The position numbers and the translations under genes were made by a program. The notes beneath the pieces were generated by a model. That model searched no databases, had not been told where the DNA came from, and worked only from the letters and a program-made list of their open reading frames with translations. Shown here piece by piece: positions 1 through 9,599 of a DNA stretch of 64,000 nt (position 1 is its first letter; the number at the start of each line of letters is the position of its first letter). This DNA comes from Microcaldota archaeon (GTDB lineage Archaea > Micrarchaeota > Micrarchaeia > Micrarchaeales > Micrarchaeaceae): positions 1-64,000 of the forward strand of contig JAKAUP010000003.1 of the NCBI GenBank assembly GCA_021817565.1. Direction: 5' to 3'.

Positions 1-2
1 GG

Positions 3-1370
3 AACTTCGGCATAGGCACTGCACTTACTAAGTTTATATCAGAGTATAAATCTAAGAAGAACGCGAAGATGATAAATGAGGTGCTTTCAAACGGAATGGC
101 CATACTCGTTGTTGTGGGAACCATCTTTACTGTTGCAACATTCCTTTTGTCTGGAATAGCCGCGGAGTATGCGTTGCACGGCGTGCAATATACGTATATT
201 TTACAGACCGCTTCTCTGATAATACTGGTATCCATACTCTCTGGAGCGATATACTCCTCGCTCATAGGCTTTGGTTATGGCAAGTATTCCGCCTTATACT
301 CTATATTCGAAATACTTGTGCAGGGCGGGCTATCAATATCGCTTGCATTACTTGGCTTTGGGCCGATATCCCCAGTGATAGGCATAATATTCGGACAGCT
401 TACCGGGTTCATCTTCTGCCTCTACGTCATATATATAATAAAAGGGAATAAGCTGGTCATGCCAAGCATTGCCGGGATGCGAAAACTCTTTAATTTTTCT
501 GCCCCTATTGCGCTTTCAAACTTTTTCTCTTCCGTAGTTAGCGATTTCTCAGTTATATTTTTGGGATTGTTTGTTGCTTCTGCAGTTGTTGGGAACTTTG
601 GGATTGCAGCTAGGACAAACTATTTGGGGGATATCGTTGTAGGATCAATCGGACTTGCAATACTTCCTGGATTTACGCGCCTCTTCGCCGGAAAGAAGAA
701 GAAAAGCGAAATAGGTAGATTCTACAACAAGGCACTGTATGTTTCATTGGTGGTTGTTTCGCCGTTCATGTTCTTCCTCATATTTTTTGCAAAACCCGTC
801 TCTTATTTGGCATTCAGCAGCGCGTACCAGTTCGCACCGCTTTACATAGCAGTAGCCGCAGCCGGAATTATAATAAGCATATTCGGAAGCTATTCGAGCA
901 CTGTACTTATTAGCGACAACAGGACGAAGGACGTGATGAAATACAGAATTTACATTTTTGGGATACAGTTGGTCATGATGCTTCTCCTTGTGTACCTATT
1001 CAAGGGAATTGGGCTCGCTGTGCTCATATTCCTTATCGGACCGGTATTGCAGTGTATCTTCTACACGCGGAGGATAAGCTCTCTGTATAAGATAAAGACT
1101 GAGTACAAGAGGGTATTTATGGTGCTTATAAGCAACATACTCAGTTTCTCAGCTGTTTATGTCCTGCTCTCTTTCCTTGGTAATAATTATCTTTTATTGG
1201 TGCCGTTGGGAATACTGGGCGTTTTGATACTTTACCCGATAGTGCTCGGGGTTACCCGAAGCCTTGAAAGGGAGGACTCCAAGATGATGAAGGAACTTTC
1301 TACGAATATGCCTGTTGTCGGAAAGCTTCTCTGCATCGTATTGTCGTATGCCGAAGCATTCATGCCTTAA
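3..1370 (+). CDS. Polysaccharide flippase / MATE-like oligosaccharide transporter, 5' truncated by window edge
   Basis: Multi-TM protein of Wzx/flippase type; frame stays open upstream of the called ATG (69) to the window edge (NFGIGTALTKFISEYKSKKNAKM...). Confidence 0.75.
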   Translation, partial: NFGIGTALTKFISEYKSKKNAKMINEVLSNGMAILVVVGTIFTVATFLLSGIAAEYALHGVQYTYILQTASLIILVSILSGAIYSSLIGFGYGKYSALYSIFEILVQGGLSISLALLGFGPISPVIGIIFGQLTGFIFCLYVIYIIKGNKLVMPSIAGMRKLFNFSAPIALSNFFSSVVSDFSVIFLGLFVASAVVGNFGIAARTNYLGDIVVGSIGLAILPGFTRLFAGKKKKSEIGRFYNKALYVSLVVVSPFMFFLIFFAKPVSYLAFSSAYQFAPLYIAVAAAGIIISIFGSYSSTVLISDNRTKDVMKYRIYIFGIQLVMMLLLVYLFKGIGLAVLIFLIGPVLQCIFYTRRISSLYKIKTEYKRVFMVLISNILSFSAVYVLLSFLGNNYLLLVPLGILGVLILYPIVLGVTRSLEREDSKMMKELSTNMPVVGKLLCIVLSYAEAFMP

Positions 1371-2973
1371 CGCGCGCGTACGCCGCTGCCATTTTCATAA
1401 ATATGTTGAAGATTGGGGATGGTTCGCCCGGCCTTGATTTAAACTCTGGATGCGCCTGTGTACCGATGCCCTTTCTGTTGGGCCATTCAACGATCTCAAC
1501 TAGTTCTTCGTCTGGAGAGGTGCCGCTCAGTACAAGCCCGTGAGCTCTCATCGCCTCCCTGAATTTGTTGTTGAATTCGTACCTGTGCCTATGGCGTTCA
1601 TTGGCTGATGTTGAAGCGTATGCCTCCCATGCAAGTGTGCCTTCCTTTATCTTTATCGGCCATGACCCTAACCGCATATTTCCGCCCTTCTTGTCCAAAT
1701 GCTTCTGCTCCTCCAGCAAATCTATAACAGGATTTTCTGTCTTTTTTTCGAACTCTGATGAATTTGCATCCCTAATTCCGCATACGTTTCTTGCGTACTC
1801 TATGGTCATGAGTTGCATGCCCAAGCATATCCCAAGGAAAGGGATGTTGCTTGTCCTGGCATACTCTATCGAATTCAGCATACCTTCCATTCCGCGCTTA
1901 CCGAAACCTCCAGGTATTATGATACCGGATACGTCTTCCAGCAACTTCCTTGCAGCATCTCTGTCATTAATAAGATCTGATTCAACCCATTTGATTTCGG
2001 GGTTTACGCCCATGGCATTTGCGGAGTGCTCAACAGCTGCTGTGAGGCTTGCGTATGAATCCTTCAGCTTTGTATACTTCCCTATTACCCCTATCTTTAC
2101 AGACCTTTTATGCGAACCCATCTGTTTGGTGGTTTTCCCCCATGCATTGACCTTATCTATGTTCAGTTTTCCCTTCTTCAGCCCCATCGCCTTGAAAATT
2201 GCCGCATCCATTCCCTGCGCCATCAGTTCTGACGGAAGGGCGTATATGTTACGAATGTCCTGGTCTTCCATTATCATCTCTGGGCTTATATTGCTGAAAA
2301 GCGCAATCTTGTCCCTGACGTCGCTTGAAAGTTTTCCATCAGCCCTGCACACCATTATGTCTGTCCTTATACCTAGTTGCATAAGAGCCCTATTCGCTAT
2401 CTGGGTGGGTTTTGTCTTTTGTTCACCCACGCTGCTGAGCTTTGGCACATATGTAAGGTTAACGAAGATCGTCTTTTCCAGTAGTGACAGCTGCCTCATT
2501 GCCTCTATGAAGTAGCTGTTCTCTATGTCCCCTACAGTTCCACCCACTTCTATTATCAGAAAATCGAGCTTGAGCCTCTCTGATACGCCCTTTACCTTCT
2601 CTATAATCATGTCTGTAAGATTTGGGATTATCTGTACGTCCCTCCCAAGAAAATCCCCGTTGCGCTCCTTTGCTATAAGCTCGCTGAAGAGTTTCCCGCC
2701 AGTTATCGAAAGCGAACCATCTGTATCCGTCCCTATAAAACGTTCGTATGTGCCAAAATCCATATCCACTTCGCTCTTGTCGTCAAGCACAAAAACCTCC
2801 CCGTGCCTGAATGGGTTCATTGTGCCGCAATCGTAGTTAAGGTATCCATCAAATTTCATCGGCATGGATTTGTAGTCATAAAAATCGAGTATTTTGGATA
2901 TGGACGCAGTAACAACTCCCTTCCCAAGTCCGCTCAGTAGTGAACCGAGCACAACTATGTATTTAGTTTGCAT
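1360..2973 (-). CDS. pyrG: CTP synthase
   Basis: KYIVVLGSLLSGLGKGVVTASI N-terminus, GGTVGDIE, C-terminal glutamine amidotransferase motif GICLGMQ. Confidence 0.97.
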   Translation of the reverse strand: MQTKYIVVLGSLLSGLGKGVVTASISKILDFYDYKSMPMKFDGYLNYDCGTMNPFRHGEVFVLDDKSEVDMDFGTYERFIGTDTDGSLSITGGKLFSELIAKERNGDFLGRDVQIIPNLTDMIIEKVKGVSERLKLDFLIIEVGGTVGDIENSYFIEAMRQLSLLEKTIFVNLTYVPKLSSVGEQKTKPTQIANRALMQLGIRTDIMVCRADGKLSSDVRDKIALFSNISPEMIMEDQDIRNIYALPSELMAQGMDAAIFKAMGLKKGKLNIDKVNAWGKTTKQMGSHKRSVKIGVIGKYTKLKDSYASLTAAVEHSANAMGVNPEIKWVESDLINDRDAARKLLEDVSGIIIPGGFGKRGMEGMLNSIEYARTSNIPFLGICLGMQLMTIEYARNVCGIRDANSSEFEKKTENPVIDLLEEQKHLDKKGGNMRLGSWPIKIKEGTLAWEAYASTSANERHRHRYEFNNKFREAMRAHGLVLSGTSPDEELVEIVEWPNRKGIGTQAHPEFKSRPGEPSPIFNIFMKMAAAYARVKA

Positions 2974-2994
2974 ATTGTATATGCAAACAAGTTA

Positions 2995-3660
2995 TTAAAA
3001 AGCTTGCTTAGTGGAACCAGAAACTCGGCCCTTCATCTCCATAAGAGTTGTCCTTTTCTCGATTAGTTGGGTCATCTCTGCTTTGAACTCGGGTAGAGAT
3101 TTGAGGTTTGCAAGCTCCCCGGCCCTGTATAACCTATCCTCCTTTAGGATGTCGATGCTTGAACCCAGTTTCGAGTCAATTGCTATATGACGCACGCTTG
3201 TGCCAAACAGATCTAATTCTTTTATACATATGCCCAATCCTTCCATGTTTGAGATCAGGGTATTTACCTCAAAAGGGTAGTTGTTTGACTGCATCCCCAT
3301 TACCCTACCCTCAACTCCCTCCTTATATTTTAGCGCTTTCACAAAACCGCTGATTTTTGATACCACTGTTTTTGGATCATCATAGAAACGTACGACCAAT
3401 ACCGACCTTGTGTTTTTCTCGTATACAGAAACTAATGTGTCGTATGTCAGGTCTAGGCTTGCCAGATAACGCGTTCCGGATTCGTCGAACCTTAGCTCAT
3501 TCGCTTCGTCTATCTGCAGGTATGTTGTGCTCTTATACCTATCTAAATCCGATTTTGATATATGCATTCTTTCCTTTGAATTTATGAGGATTTGGCTTCT
3601 ACCCACATTTCTCTTTGGTATTTTTGAAAGAATGCTTTCATAGCGCATAATACCAACCAT
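2995..3660 (-). CDS. Conserved hypothetical protein, 221 aa
   Basis: Long ORF directly upstream of pyrG, same strand; no recognisable family. Confidence 0.7.
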   Translation of the reverse strand: MVGIMRYESILSKIPKRNVGRSQILINSKERMHISKSDLDRYKSTTYLQIDEANELRFDESGTRYLASLDLTYDTLVSVYEKNTRSVLVVRFYDDPKTVVSKISGFVKALKYKEGVEGRVMGMQSNNYPFEVNTLISNMEGLGICIKELDLFGTSVRHIAIDSKLGSSIDILKEDRLYRAGELANLKSLPEFKAEMTQLIEKRTTLMEMKGRVSGSTKQAF

Positions 3661-3710
3661 ATTTAAACCTTAGGTTTTATAATAGATTACTTTTTAATTA
3701 GGCTGATCCC

Positions 3711-4280
3711 TTGGAAGTTAAGATAAGTGAAGATGGAAAAGACAGCATCAGGCTCGATATAAAAGGCATTGGCGTGGAGTTAGCGAATGCGATAAGGCGT
3801 TCTGCGATAAATGCGGTAGAGACTTTTGCTATAGACAGCGTCACTTTCTATGAGAACTCCAGTGCCATGTTCGACGAGTATATCGCGCACAGGATAGGAT
3901 TAATACCTATCAAGACGCCAAAAGGATCTGGCAAGGATGATAAGATCACATTTAGCTTGGAGGCCGAAGGTCCAAGAGTAGTTATGTCCAAGGAACTAAA
4001 GAGTGAAGACAAAGATGTCGTTGTTGCTTATGATAATATACCCATCATAAAACTGGACAAAGACCAGAGAATCAGGCTTGACGGGGTTGCCGTTATGGGC
4101 GATGCCAGAAAGCACGCAAAATTCCAGCCCGGAATAACAAGCTATGACGGAGACGGTGGGGCATTTAAGTTTACTGTAGAGAGTTTTGGCCAGATGCCCC
4201 CGAAAGAGATAATAAAGAGGGCTTGCGATACACTTGTAGGGGAGATAAAGGAGGTATCAAAAGTTCTGAAGAAGGTTTAG
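3711..4280 (+). CDS. rpoD: DNA-directed RNA polymerase subunit D (TTG start)
   Basis: ELANAIRRSAINAVETFAIDSVTFYENSSAMFDEYIAHRIGLIPI typical of archaeal Rpo3/D; ribosomal operon context. Confidence 0.95.
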   Translation: MEVKISEDGKDSIRLDIKGIGVELANAIRRSAINAVETFAIDSVTFYENSSAMFDEYIAHRIGLIPIKTPKGSGKDDKITFSLEAEGPRVVMSKELKSEDKDVVVAYDNIPIIKLDKDQRIRLDGVAVMGDARKHAKFQPGITSYDGDGGAFKFTVESFGQMPPKEIIKRACDTLVGEIKEVSKVLKKV

Positions 4281-4383
4281 GCGGGGGTGGCAGAGTTTGG
4301 TCAAATGCGCAGGATTGAGGAACCTAAAATTCAAAATTCCTGTGTCTTTAGGGGCTGCGTGAGTTCAAATCTCACCCCCCGCA
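4281..4383 (+). tRNA. tRNA-Leu (anticodon GAG), interrupted by a 16-nt intron
   Basis: Acceptor GCGGGGG/CCCCCGC, T-arm GTGAG-TTCAAAT-CTCAC, anticodon stem CAGGA/TCCTG, long variable arm; GAG at 4317-4319. Confidence 0.9.
4321..4336 (+). other. tRNA-Leu(GAG) intron, canonical position 37/38 (relaxed BHB)
   Basis: Central helix TTGA/TCAA, 5' bulge GG^A, 3' bulge AA^T, outer helix = anticodon stem; removal gives 7-nt loop TTGAGGT. Confidence 0.8.
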
Positions 4384-4401
4384 TGGAATGTATGTGATTA
4401 T

Positions 4402-4749
4402 ATGAGAAAAATTGAGAGAAGCGATATAAAGGAATGGCTTGAAAAGCTCGGTAATGCTTCACGTGGAAAGAAGTATGGGGCTTTGTGGAAGAGTGTTTAC
4501 AGGCAACTGGACGTATCCAGAAGAAAACGGGTTTATGTTAACCTTTATAAGATAAATAAGTATACCGAAGATGGGGACAATGTACTTGTGCCAGGAAAGG
4601 TGCTCTCAAAGGGTTCCCTTGACCACAAGGTAAACATAACCGCAATAGGCTTTTCAGAAAAGGCGCTCGCCGCCCTGAAAGAGAGCAATTCCAAGGTGCT
4701 GGGCATAGACGAGATGCTTGGTTCAAGCAAGATAAAGGTTATAAGGTGA
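4402..4749 (+). CDS. rpl18e: Ribosomal protein L18e
   Basis: VLVPGKVLSKGSLDHKVNITAIGFSEKALAAL; between rpoD and L13 as in archaeal operons. Confidence 0.92.
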   Translation: MRKIERSDIKEWLEKLGNASRGKKYGALWKSVYRQLDVSRRKRVYVNLYKINKYTEDGDNVLVPGKVLSKGSLDHKVNITAIGFSEKALAALKESNSKVLGIDEMLGSSKIKVIR

Positions 4750-4753
4750 TAGT

Positions 4754-5200
4754 TTGGCTGAAAAGAAAGATTATATAGTGATAGATGCCGAGGGGACAGT
4801 TTTGGGACGTTTGGGCACAGCTACTGCAAAAATGCTGCTTAATGGGAATAAAGTTGCAGTAATAAACTCAGAAAAGGCAGTGATTACCGGGAATTGGAAG
4901 AATACGCTTGACAGGTATAAGACAAGAAGAGGATTGCAGGAGAAGGAGAATCCGGAACACTCGCCCAAGTGGCCGAGAAGACCCGACTTTCTCGTAAAGA
5001 GAATTGTGAGGGGCATGCTGCCTTATAGAAAGTCTACGGGCAAAGAGGCGTACAAGAGGCTTAGAGTATTTGTTGGGATTCCAGAAGAGTTTAAAAATGC
5101 AAAACCGATAGATATAAAGATAAAGGGTGTCAAAGAGGTTTATTCGAAATACACATCGGTAAAAGAGATATCAGGCAGACTGGGTTATAAGAACGCATAA
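4754..5200 (+). CDS. rpl13: Ribosomal protein L13 (TTG start)
   Basis: YIVIDAEGTVLGRLGTATAKMLLNG and VRGMLPYRKSTGKEAYKRLRVFVGIP. Confidence 0.95.
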   Translation: MAEKKDYIVIDAEGTVLGRLGTATAKMLLNGNKVAVINSEKAVITGNWKNTLDRYKTRRGLQEKENPEHSPKWPRRPDFLVKRIVRGMLPYRKSTGKEAYKRLRVFVGIPEEFKNAKPIDIKIKGVKEVYSKYTSVKEISGRLGYKNA

Positions 5201-5242
5201 TAAGGATAAATAAGGATAAAAAGAATAAAATCGAATTAAAAT

Positions 5243-5743
5243 TTGGAATGTGAGTTAATGGAAGCGGAAAAGGAATCATCAGAAAAGAAGAAGCCTGTTA
5301 GGCGGAAAAGAAAGAGCGCTGTCAAAAAGGCGCCAGCCCCAAAGGTCATTTTTACGAAAAGCAAGAGGAAGAGCAGCATTGCAAGAGCTTCTGCTGTGCC
5401 TGGAAGCGGAAAGATACGGGTCAATAGTGTGCCGATAGAGGTAATAGAACCGGAAGAGACGAGGATGGAGATGCTGAAGGGCGTTTATATCTCGGAAGCG
5501 GCCAAGCAGATTGCAAGCGGACTTGATATAAACGTTAACGTACATGGGGGCGGCGTAAGCTCCCAGGCGCAGGCGACTGCCGGTGCAATAGCCAGGGTTA
5601 TCGCTGACGTGGGCGAGGACAGCATAAAGAACATTATGATGGAATATGACCGCAGGCTCATAAAAGATGATTCGAGGAGGGTTGAATCTAAGAAGTTCTT
5701 GGGGCCCAAGGCAAGGGCAAGATTCCAAACCTCTTATAGGTGA
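5243..5743 (+). CDS. rps9: Ribosomal protein S9 with basic N-terminal extension
   Basis: [23 protein letters not shown]... C-terminal [22 protein letters not shown]. Confidence 0.95.
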   Translation: MECELMEAEKESSEKKKPVRRKRKSAVKKAPAPKVIFTKSKRKSSIARASAVPGSGKIRVNSVPIEVIEPEETRMEMLKGVYISEAAKQIASGLDINVNVHGGGVSSQAQATAGAIARVIADVGEDSIKNIMMEYDRRLIKDDSRRVESKKFLGPKARARFQTSYR

Positions 5744-5747
5744 TTAT

Positions 5748-5945
5748 ATGATGATACCAGTCAGATGCTTTACTTGCGGCGCGGTCATAGGAGACAAGTG
5801 GGAAGAATATGACAGGCGCGTGAATAAGGAACATGAACATCCTGAAAAGGTTTTTGAGGATCTTGGAATAAAGAGGTATTGCTGCAGAAGAATGTTTCTG
5901 AGCAACATAGAACTGATAGATGAGTTCGTAGGAAACAGTAGGTAA
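5748..5945 (+). CDS. rpoN: DNA-directed RNA polymerase subunit N
   Basis: [24 protein letters not shown]...[10 protein letters not shown]; start placed at ATG 5748, not 5667 as in the ORF track. Confidence 0.95.
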   Translation: MMIPVRCFTCGAVIGDKWEEYDRRVNKEHEHPEKVFEDLGIKRYCCRRMFLSNIELIDEFVGNSR

Positions 5946-6032
5946 GGTTATTATATTTGCTGTATTGAGATTTAACTGTGGGGCCGTCTGCTAGCTTGGT
6001 AGGCTACCGGCTTGGGGTGCTGGCGACCCGAG

Positions 6033-6049
6033 TTTTATCCAAACGGGAA
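6033..6049 (+). other. tRNA-Pro intron 1 (17 nt) at T-stem/T-loop junction
   Basis: BHB-like: central helix CCCG/CGGG, bulges AG^T and AA^T; excision joins CCCGAG to TTCAAA. Confidence 0.7.
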
Positions 6050-6055
6050 TTCAAA

Positions 6056-6071
6056 AGCGAGCCGCTGAAAA
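6056..6071 (+). other. tRNA-Pro intron 2 (16 nt) in T-loop
   Basis: BHB: outer helix CCGAG/CTCGG (only after intron 1 removal), central helix TTCA/TGAA, bulges AA^A and AA^T, inner helix GCG/CGC; yields canonical T-loop TTCAAAT. Confidence 0.75.
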
Positions 6072-6096
6072 TCTCGGCGGCCCCAAAGGTGTTAAA

Positions 6097-6828
6097 ATGG
6101 AGGAAGAACAACTATTGATAAACCCAAACGATTACCTTAAGGCAGGTATACATATAGCTACAAAAGTAAAGAGCGCAGGAATGGCCAAATTCATAATGAA
6201 GGTAAGGGAGGACGGTCTGTACCTGCTTGACATAAGGGCGATAGACTCCAGGATAAGGGTTGCAGGATCGATGATATCGAAGTATGAACCCAAGGATGTT
6301 GTTGTGACAGCTTCAAGGCTTTATGCAATAACCGCAGCAAAGAAGTTTGCAGAGATAATAGATGCGAAGTTCATCCCGGGAAGAGTCACGCCTGGAGTCT
6401 TCACGAATCCTTACAAGGAGGGCTTCTCAGAGATAAAACTATTGGTCATTAGCGATTCGAGAAACGAAAAGCAGGGAATAAAGGAGGCAAGCACGGTGAA
6501 TGTTCCAATCATAGCGCTTAATGATACTGATAACATAACAAAATACCTTGATCTGATAATACCGGTAAACAACAGGGGCAGGAGGGCGCTAGCTTATACA
6601 TATTACCTCCTGGCAAGAGAGGTGTTGAAGAACAGGGGCGTGATAAATGGCTATGACGAGTTCAAGTACACGCCAGAGGACTTTGAGGTAAGAAGTGAGA
6701 GGAAGGAGATGGATGGAAGGGCTGACTATGAACGTAGTACAAGACAGGAGGAAAGTTCAGAAAATGTAAAAGAGCAGGCTTCTGTGAAGGAGCCGGCCAC
6801 CTTAGATGCTAAGGTAGAAAACGCTTGA
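6097..6828 (+). CDS. rps2: Ribosomal protein S2
   Basis: YLKAGIHIATKVKSAGMAKFI...RFIPGRVTPGVFTNP-like motif, PIIALNDTDN. Confidence 0.95.
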   Translation: MEEEQLLINPNDYLKAGIHIATKVKSAGMAKFIMKVREDGLYLLDIRAIDSRIRVAGSMISKYEPKDVVVTASRLYAITAAKKFAEIIDAKFIPGRVTPGVFTNPYKEGFSEIKLLVISDSRNEKQGIKEASTVNVPIIALNDTDNITKYLDLIIPVNNRGRRALAYTYYLLAREVLKNRGVINGYDEFKYTPEDFEVRSERKEMDGRADYERSTRQEESSENVKEQASVKEPATLDAKVENA

Positions 6829-7692
6829 TATTATAAAAACGAGCGTGGCTGCGCCCATTGCTGCCAGGCTAAGGTTTCTGGATAACTTGTACCTCTTTAT
6901 CGCATTCTTCGTAAAGTATATGCGCACATTATAAACGAGCAGTATGTCTATTACCATAATCGGAATGATATACACTGCATTTCCCTTGAATGGAAGCATG
7001 AAGAAAAACATAAAAAGGCTGATTAGGATTGCAAAGGTGTACAATACTGCCGCAAGAACGTTGGCGCCTCTTTCCCCTATGTAGTGTATTATATTCCTTA
7101 TCTTTCTGACTCCTTTGTCGCCTTTTGCATCCCTTACCATTCCGTGGATTTCCCTGCCAAGTCCGCTCAGGAAAACAACGAGGCTTATAAGCGCTATGTT
7201 CGGACTAAGCGCATTGGTTATTATGTAGTTTCCATATATGAACGGTATCGCCATGCTGAAGGCTATGTAAGCGTTGCCTATTACCACAACCTCCTTTAGT
7301 TTGTAGCTGTAAAGATAAGCGGCAAATGCGAAAACCAAGGTTATGGCAAAAGCATATGTGTTGATAAGGACACTGGAGATTATCCCTATACCTGTTGTAA
7401 TTAAGTATATGTATATTGCTGTGCTTTTGTTGAATGTGTGGTTGACGAGCGGCCTGTCAAGGAACCCGTTCTTTCGGTCAACCGCTATGTCAAAATAATC
7501 GTTTATTGCAAACGCGCCCATACTGACAAAAACCGGGGGTATAAGTGCAATTATAAATGTGGGGATGGTTATCCTGAAGCCGAGTATGATTTCTGCTGCT
7601 ATGACTGCGAATGCAAGAATAATGCTGTGCTCTATGCGCGTTAGCCTGAGAAAACCAGTAAGTTTGTTTTTATGCCCCAGATGCTTCAACAT
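6802..7692 (-). CDS. UbiA-family prenyltransferase, possibly digeranylgeranylglyceryl phosphate synthase
   Basis: LTRIEHSIILAFAV, NDYFDIAVDRKN(..)DRPL aspartate-rich motif, multi-TM. Confidence 0.87.
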   Translation of the reverse strand: MLKHLGHKNKLTGFLRLTRIEHSIILAFAVIAAEIILGFRITIPTFIIALIPPVFVSMGAFAINDYFDIAVDRKNGFLDRPLVNHTFNKSTAIYIYLITTGIGIISSVLINTYAFAITLVFAFAAYLYSYKLKEVVVIGNAYIAFSMAIPFIYGNYIITNALSPNIALISLVVFLSGLGREIHGMVRDAKGDKGVRKIRNIIHYIGERGANVLAAVLYTFAILISLFMFFFMLPFKGNAVYIIPIMVIDILLVYNVRIYFTKNAIKRYKLSRNLSLAAMGAATLVFIISSVFYLSI

Positions 7693-7751
7693 AATCGCCC
7701 TTGATGATAATATTCAATAGGGTTAATAAACATTAACTATAGATTAATACT

Positions 7752-8861
7752 ATGCGCAAGAAGCAGAAAAATCAGGGGAGGCATGCACAGACCGCCCTTG
7801 AATTCGTGACTACTTATGGCTGGGCTATGCTGATAATCGCGATAGTAATAGCGATACTTGCAGTATATGTGGGTCCGAGAGTCAACGCTTCGAAAATACC
7901 ATTCCAGTGCAACATACAGCCGGGCATACCATGCACAGGCGCAACGCTGCTTGGTTACAATTCGACAGTTGGAGGATTAAGGTACTTTATCTCTATAACA
8001 AACAACTTAGGTTTGCCGATTCTCTTTGCCAGCAAATCGATTAGGATAAGCGTAGATAACATAGGCTCAACCGGCACCTCCAACTACATAGGGATATGCA
8101 GACCTTCGGAGGTATACCCAGGAGGTATAGCTATATGCAACGTGACGATACCGGGAAGCGTTGAACCGTCGATAGGTTCAGACGTAAGGGTAAACTTCAA
8201 CTTAAGCTACTCTATATGCCAAAGCGGGACCTGCACAGGAAATTACATTGCGACGGGCCAGTCCCTTCAGGAGCTGAGCTCTGCTAACACATCGTTCGAT
8301 ACCTTGACTTTTGATACATCTCCCTCTGCGGGAGGCAGCGTATATATGCAGGGTATTCAATACTCCAACGGAGATACGGTTCTGCTGAATAAAGGTAATT
8401 ATATCATATATGCATCCCCAGATTATGGTTATGTGTTTACTGGGTGGACTGTAAGCGGCGGAAGCCTAAGCTCGTTGAGCTCTGAGGAATCGACACTAAC
8501 CTTGCCCGGTAATGCGACTGTGACTGCAGAGTTTGCAAAAGGCTCCGCCTCGACCATACCAGTCTTTATAACGACTTCGACTGTTGGAACAACAACCTCC
8601 ATATCAACATCTACCCTTGCATCATCATCCTCTACGACATTGTACTCATCGTCATCCTCTACGACATTGTACTCATCGTCATCATCTTCAACTACACTGT
8701 ACTCATCTTCCTCCTCGTCAACCACATTATACTCTTCGTCATCATCTTCAACTACACTGTACTCATCTTCCTCCTCGTCAACCACATTACATTCGTCATC
8801 TTCAACAACCACGCAGACAACTACTACAAAAAGTTTATGCGGGACCTGCTGTACATGCTAG
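7752..8861 (+). CDS. Type IV pilin-like secreted protein with InlB/Listeria-Bacteroides-type repeat and Ser/Thr stalk
   Basis: QTALEFVTTYGWAMLIIAIVIAILAVYV class III signal/TM; GGSVYMQGIQYSNGDTV...PDYGYVFTGWTVSGG...VTAEF; (SSSSSSTTLY)n; C-terminal CGTCCTC. Confidence 0.8.
   Translation: MRKKQKNQGRHAQTALEFVTTYGWAMLIIAIVIAILAVYVGPRVNASKIPFQCNIQPGIPCTGATLLGYNSTVGGLRYFISITNNLGLPILFASKSIRISVDNIGSTGTSNYIGICRPSEVYPGGIAICNVTIPGSVEPSIGSDVRVNFNLSYSICQSGTCTGNYIATGQSLQELSSANTSFDTLTFDTSPSAGGSVYMQGIQYSNGDTVLLNKGNYIIYASPDYGYVFTGWTVSGGSLSSLSSEESTLTLPGNATVTAEFAKGSASTIPVFITTSTVGTTTSISTSTLASSSSTTLYSSSSSTTLYSSSSSSTTLYSSSSSSTTLYSSSSSSTTLYSSSSSSTTLHSSSSTTTQTTTTKSLCGTCCTC
8629..8793 (+). repeat. Ser/Thr-coding tandem repeat with 60-bp higher-order period
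   Basis: 'cgtcatcatcttcaactacactgtactcatcttcctcctcgtcaaccacatta' occurs twice exactly 60 bp apart, flanked by diverged ~30-bp sub-units. Confidence 0.9.
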
Positions 8862-8866
8862 TATTT

Positions 8867-9598
8867 ATGGTGCTTAAAATGGATATGGGAAAAGAAGCCT
8901 CTGGGATTGATGTGCAAGAAAGCAACAGTAAAGGAAAGGCATACTATGTTGGCGGGATAGCGCTGATAATAGTGCTTGCCGCAGTACTGGTATTCCTTCT
9001 TAGCAAACCTGCGCTCCAAACAACTCCGCAACCAGGGACAAGCGCCAAGGTATCCAAGTTCGTTCTTGCTTACAATGTAACTGGCTTGCCCCAATCACTC
9101 TCAAAAAGTACAAGCTACTACAGCATAAGCAGCCAAACTGGGAATAGCACATGCAACAAGCAGACAGTTTTCGATTACTATTCCGGCAATTCTTCTGGGA
9201 CCAGTTACCCTTACTTCATATCATTCTCTGTCAGTACTATAAACCAATCTGACTTGGGCGCTTATTCATCAGCTTTCTACTCAAACAACGGATATTGCAG
9301 ATCCCTTATAACAGACATAATAAAGAATTCCACCTCTTCCGTATCAAACTACACTTATGACGGGGTAAGGATATATAGAAGGCTCTTCACAAACTTTACA
9401 TCTACCGGAATAACTCTCGCGCAGAATGAGTTTATAAGGGGAAAGAGCAACCTTTATTGGTATATGTATACTGCACTTTACAACAACACAAAGCTCGAAG
9501 TGGCGGTGTGGGGCGCTTCTGGTTACCAGAACGAGACCTCGGACAATACTTATATGGACAACTTTGTCTCGAGATACATTGCAAGCATGAATTCTTGA
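8867..9598 (+). CDS. Hypothetical protein with N-terminal TM anchor
   Basis: ORF starts earlier (8837) overlapping the upstream gene; likely start near 8867/8879; TM YYVGGIALIIVLAAVLVFLL. Confidence 0.7.
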   Translation: MVLKMDMGKEASGIDVQESNSKGKAYYVGGIALIIVLAAVLVFLLSKPALQTTPQPGTSAKVSKFVLAYNVTGLPQSLSKSTSYYSISSQTGNSTCNKQTVFDYYSGNSSGTSYPYFISFSVSTINQSDLGAYSSAFYSNNGYCRSLITDIIKNSTSSVSNYTYDGVRIYRRLFTNFTSTGITLAQNEFIRGKSNLYWYMYTALYNNTKLEVAVWGASGYQNETSDNTYMDNFVSRYIASMNS

Positions 9599-9599
9599 A

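Larger units (their letters stand above)
5980..6085 (+). tRNA. tRNA-Pro (anticodon GGG), interrupted by two introns in the T-arm
   Basis: Acceptor GGGGCCG/CGGCCCC, anticodon arm CCGGC-TTGGGGT-GCTGG, T-stem CCGAG/CTCGG reconstituted only after removing 33 nt. Confidence 0.88.

Noticed and set aside
1565-2836. Plus-strand ORFs (316 aa, 103 aa)
   Set aside because: Antisense shadows of pyrG with low-complexity Ser-rich composition.
6033-6071. Single 33-nt T-loop intron in tRNA-Pro
   Set aside because: A single excision does not give a canonical TTCRANT loop or a good BHB; two introns (17 + 16 nt) give a perfect TTCAAAT and two BHBs.
8629-8793. Direct repeats that could suggest a CRISPR array
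   Set aside because: Repeats are contiguous, coding (Ser/Thr-rich) and without unique spacers; no cas genes.
8429-8812. Minus-strand acidic ORF (VVEDDDEEYNVV…)
   Set aside because: Antisense of the Ser/Thr repeat; acidic repeats are the reverse-complement artefact.
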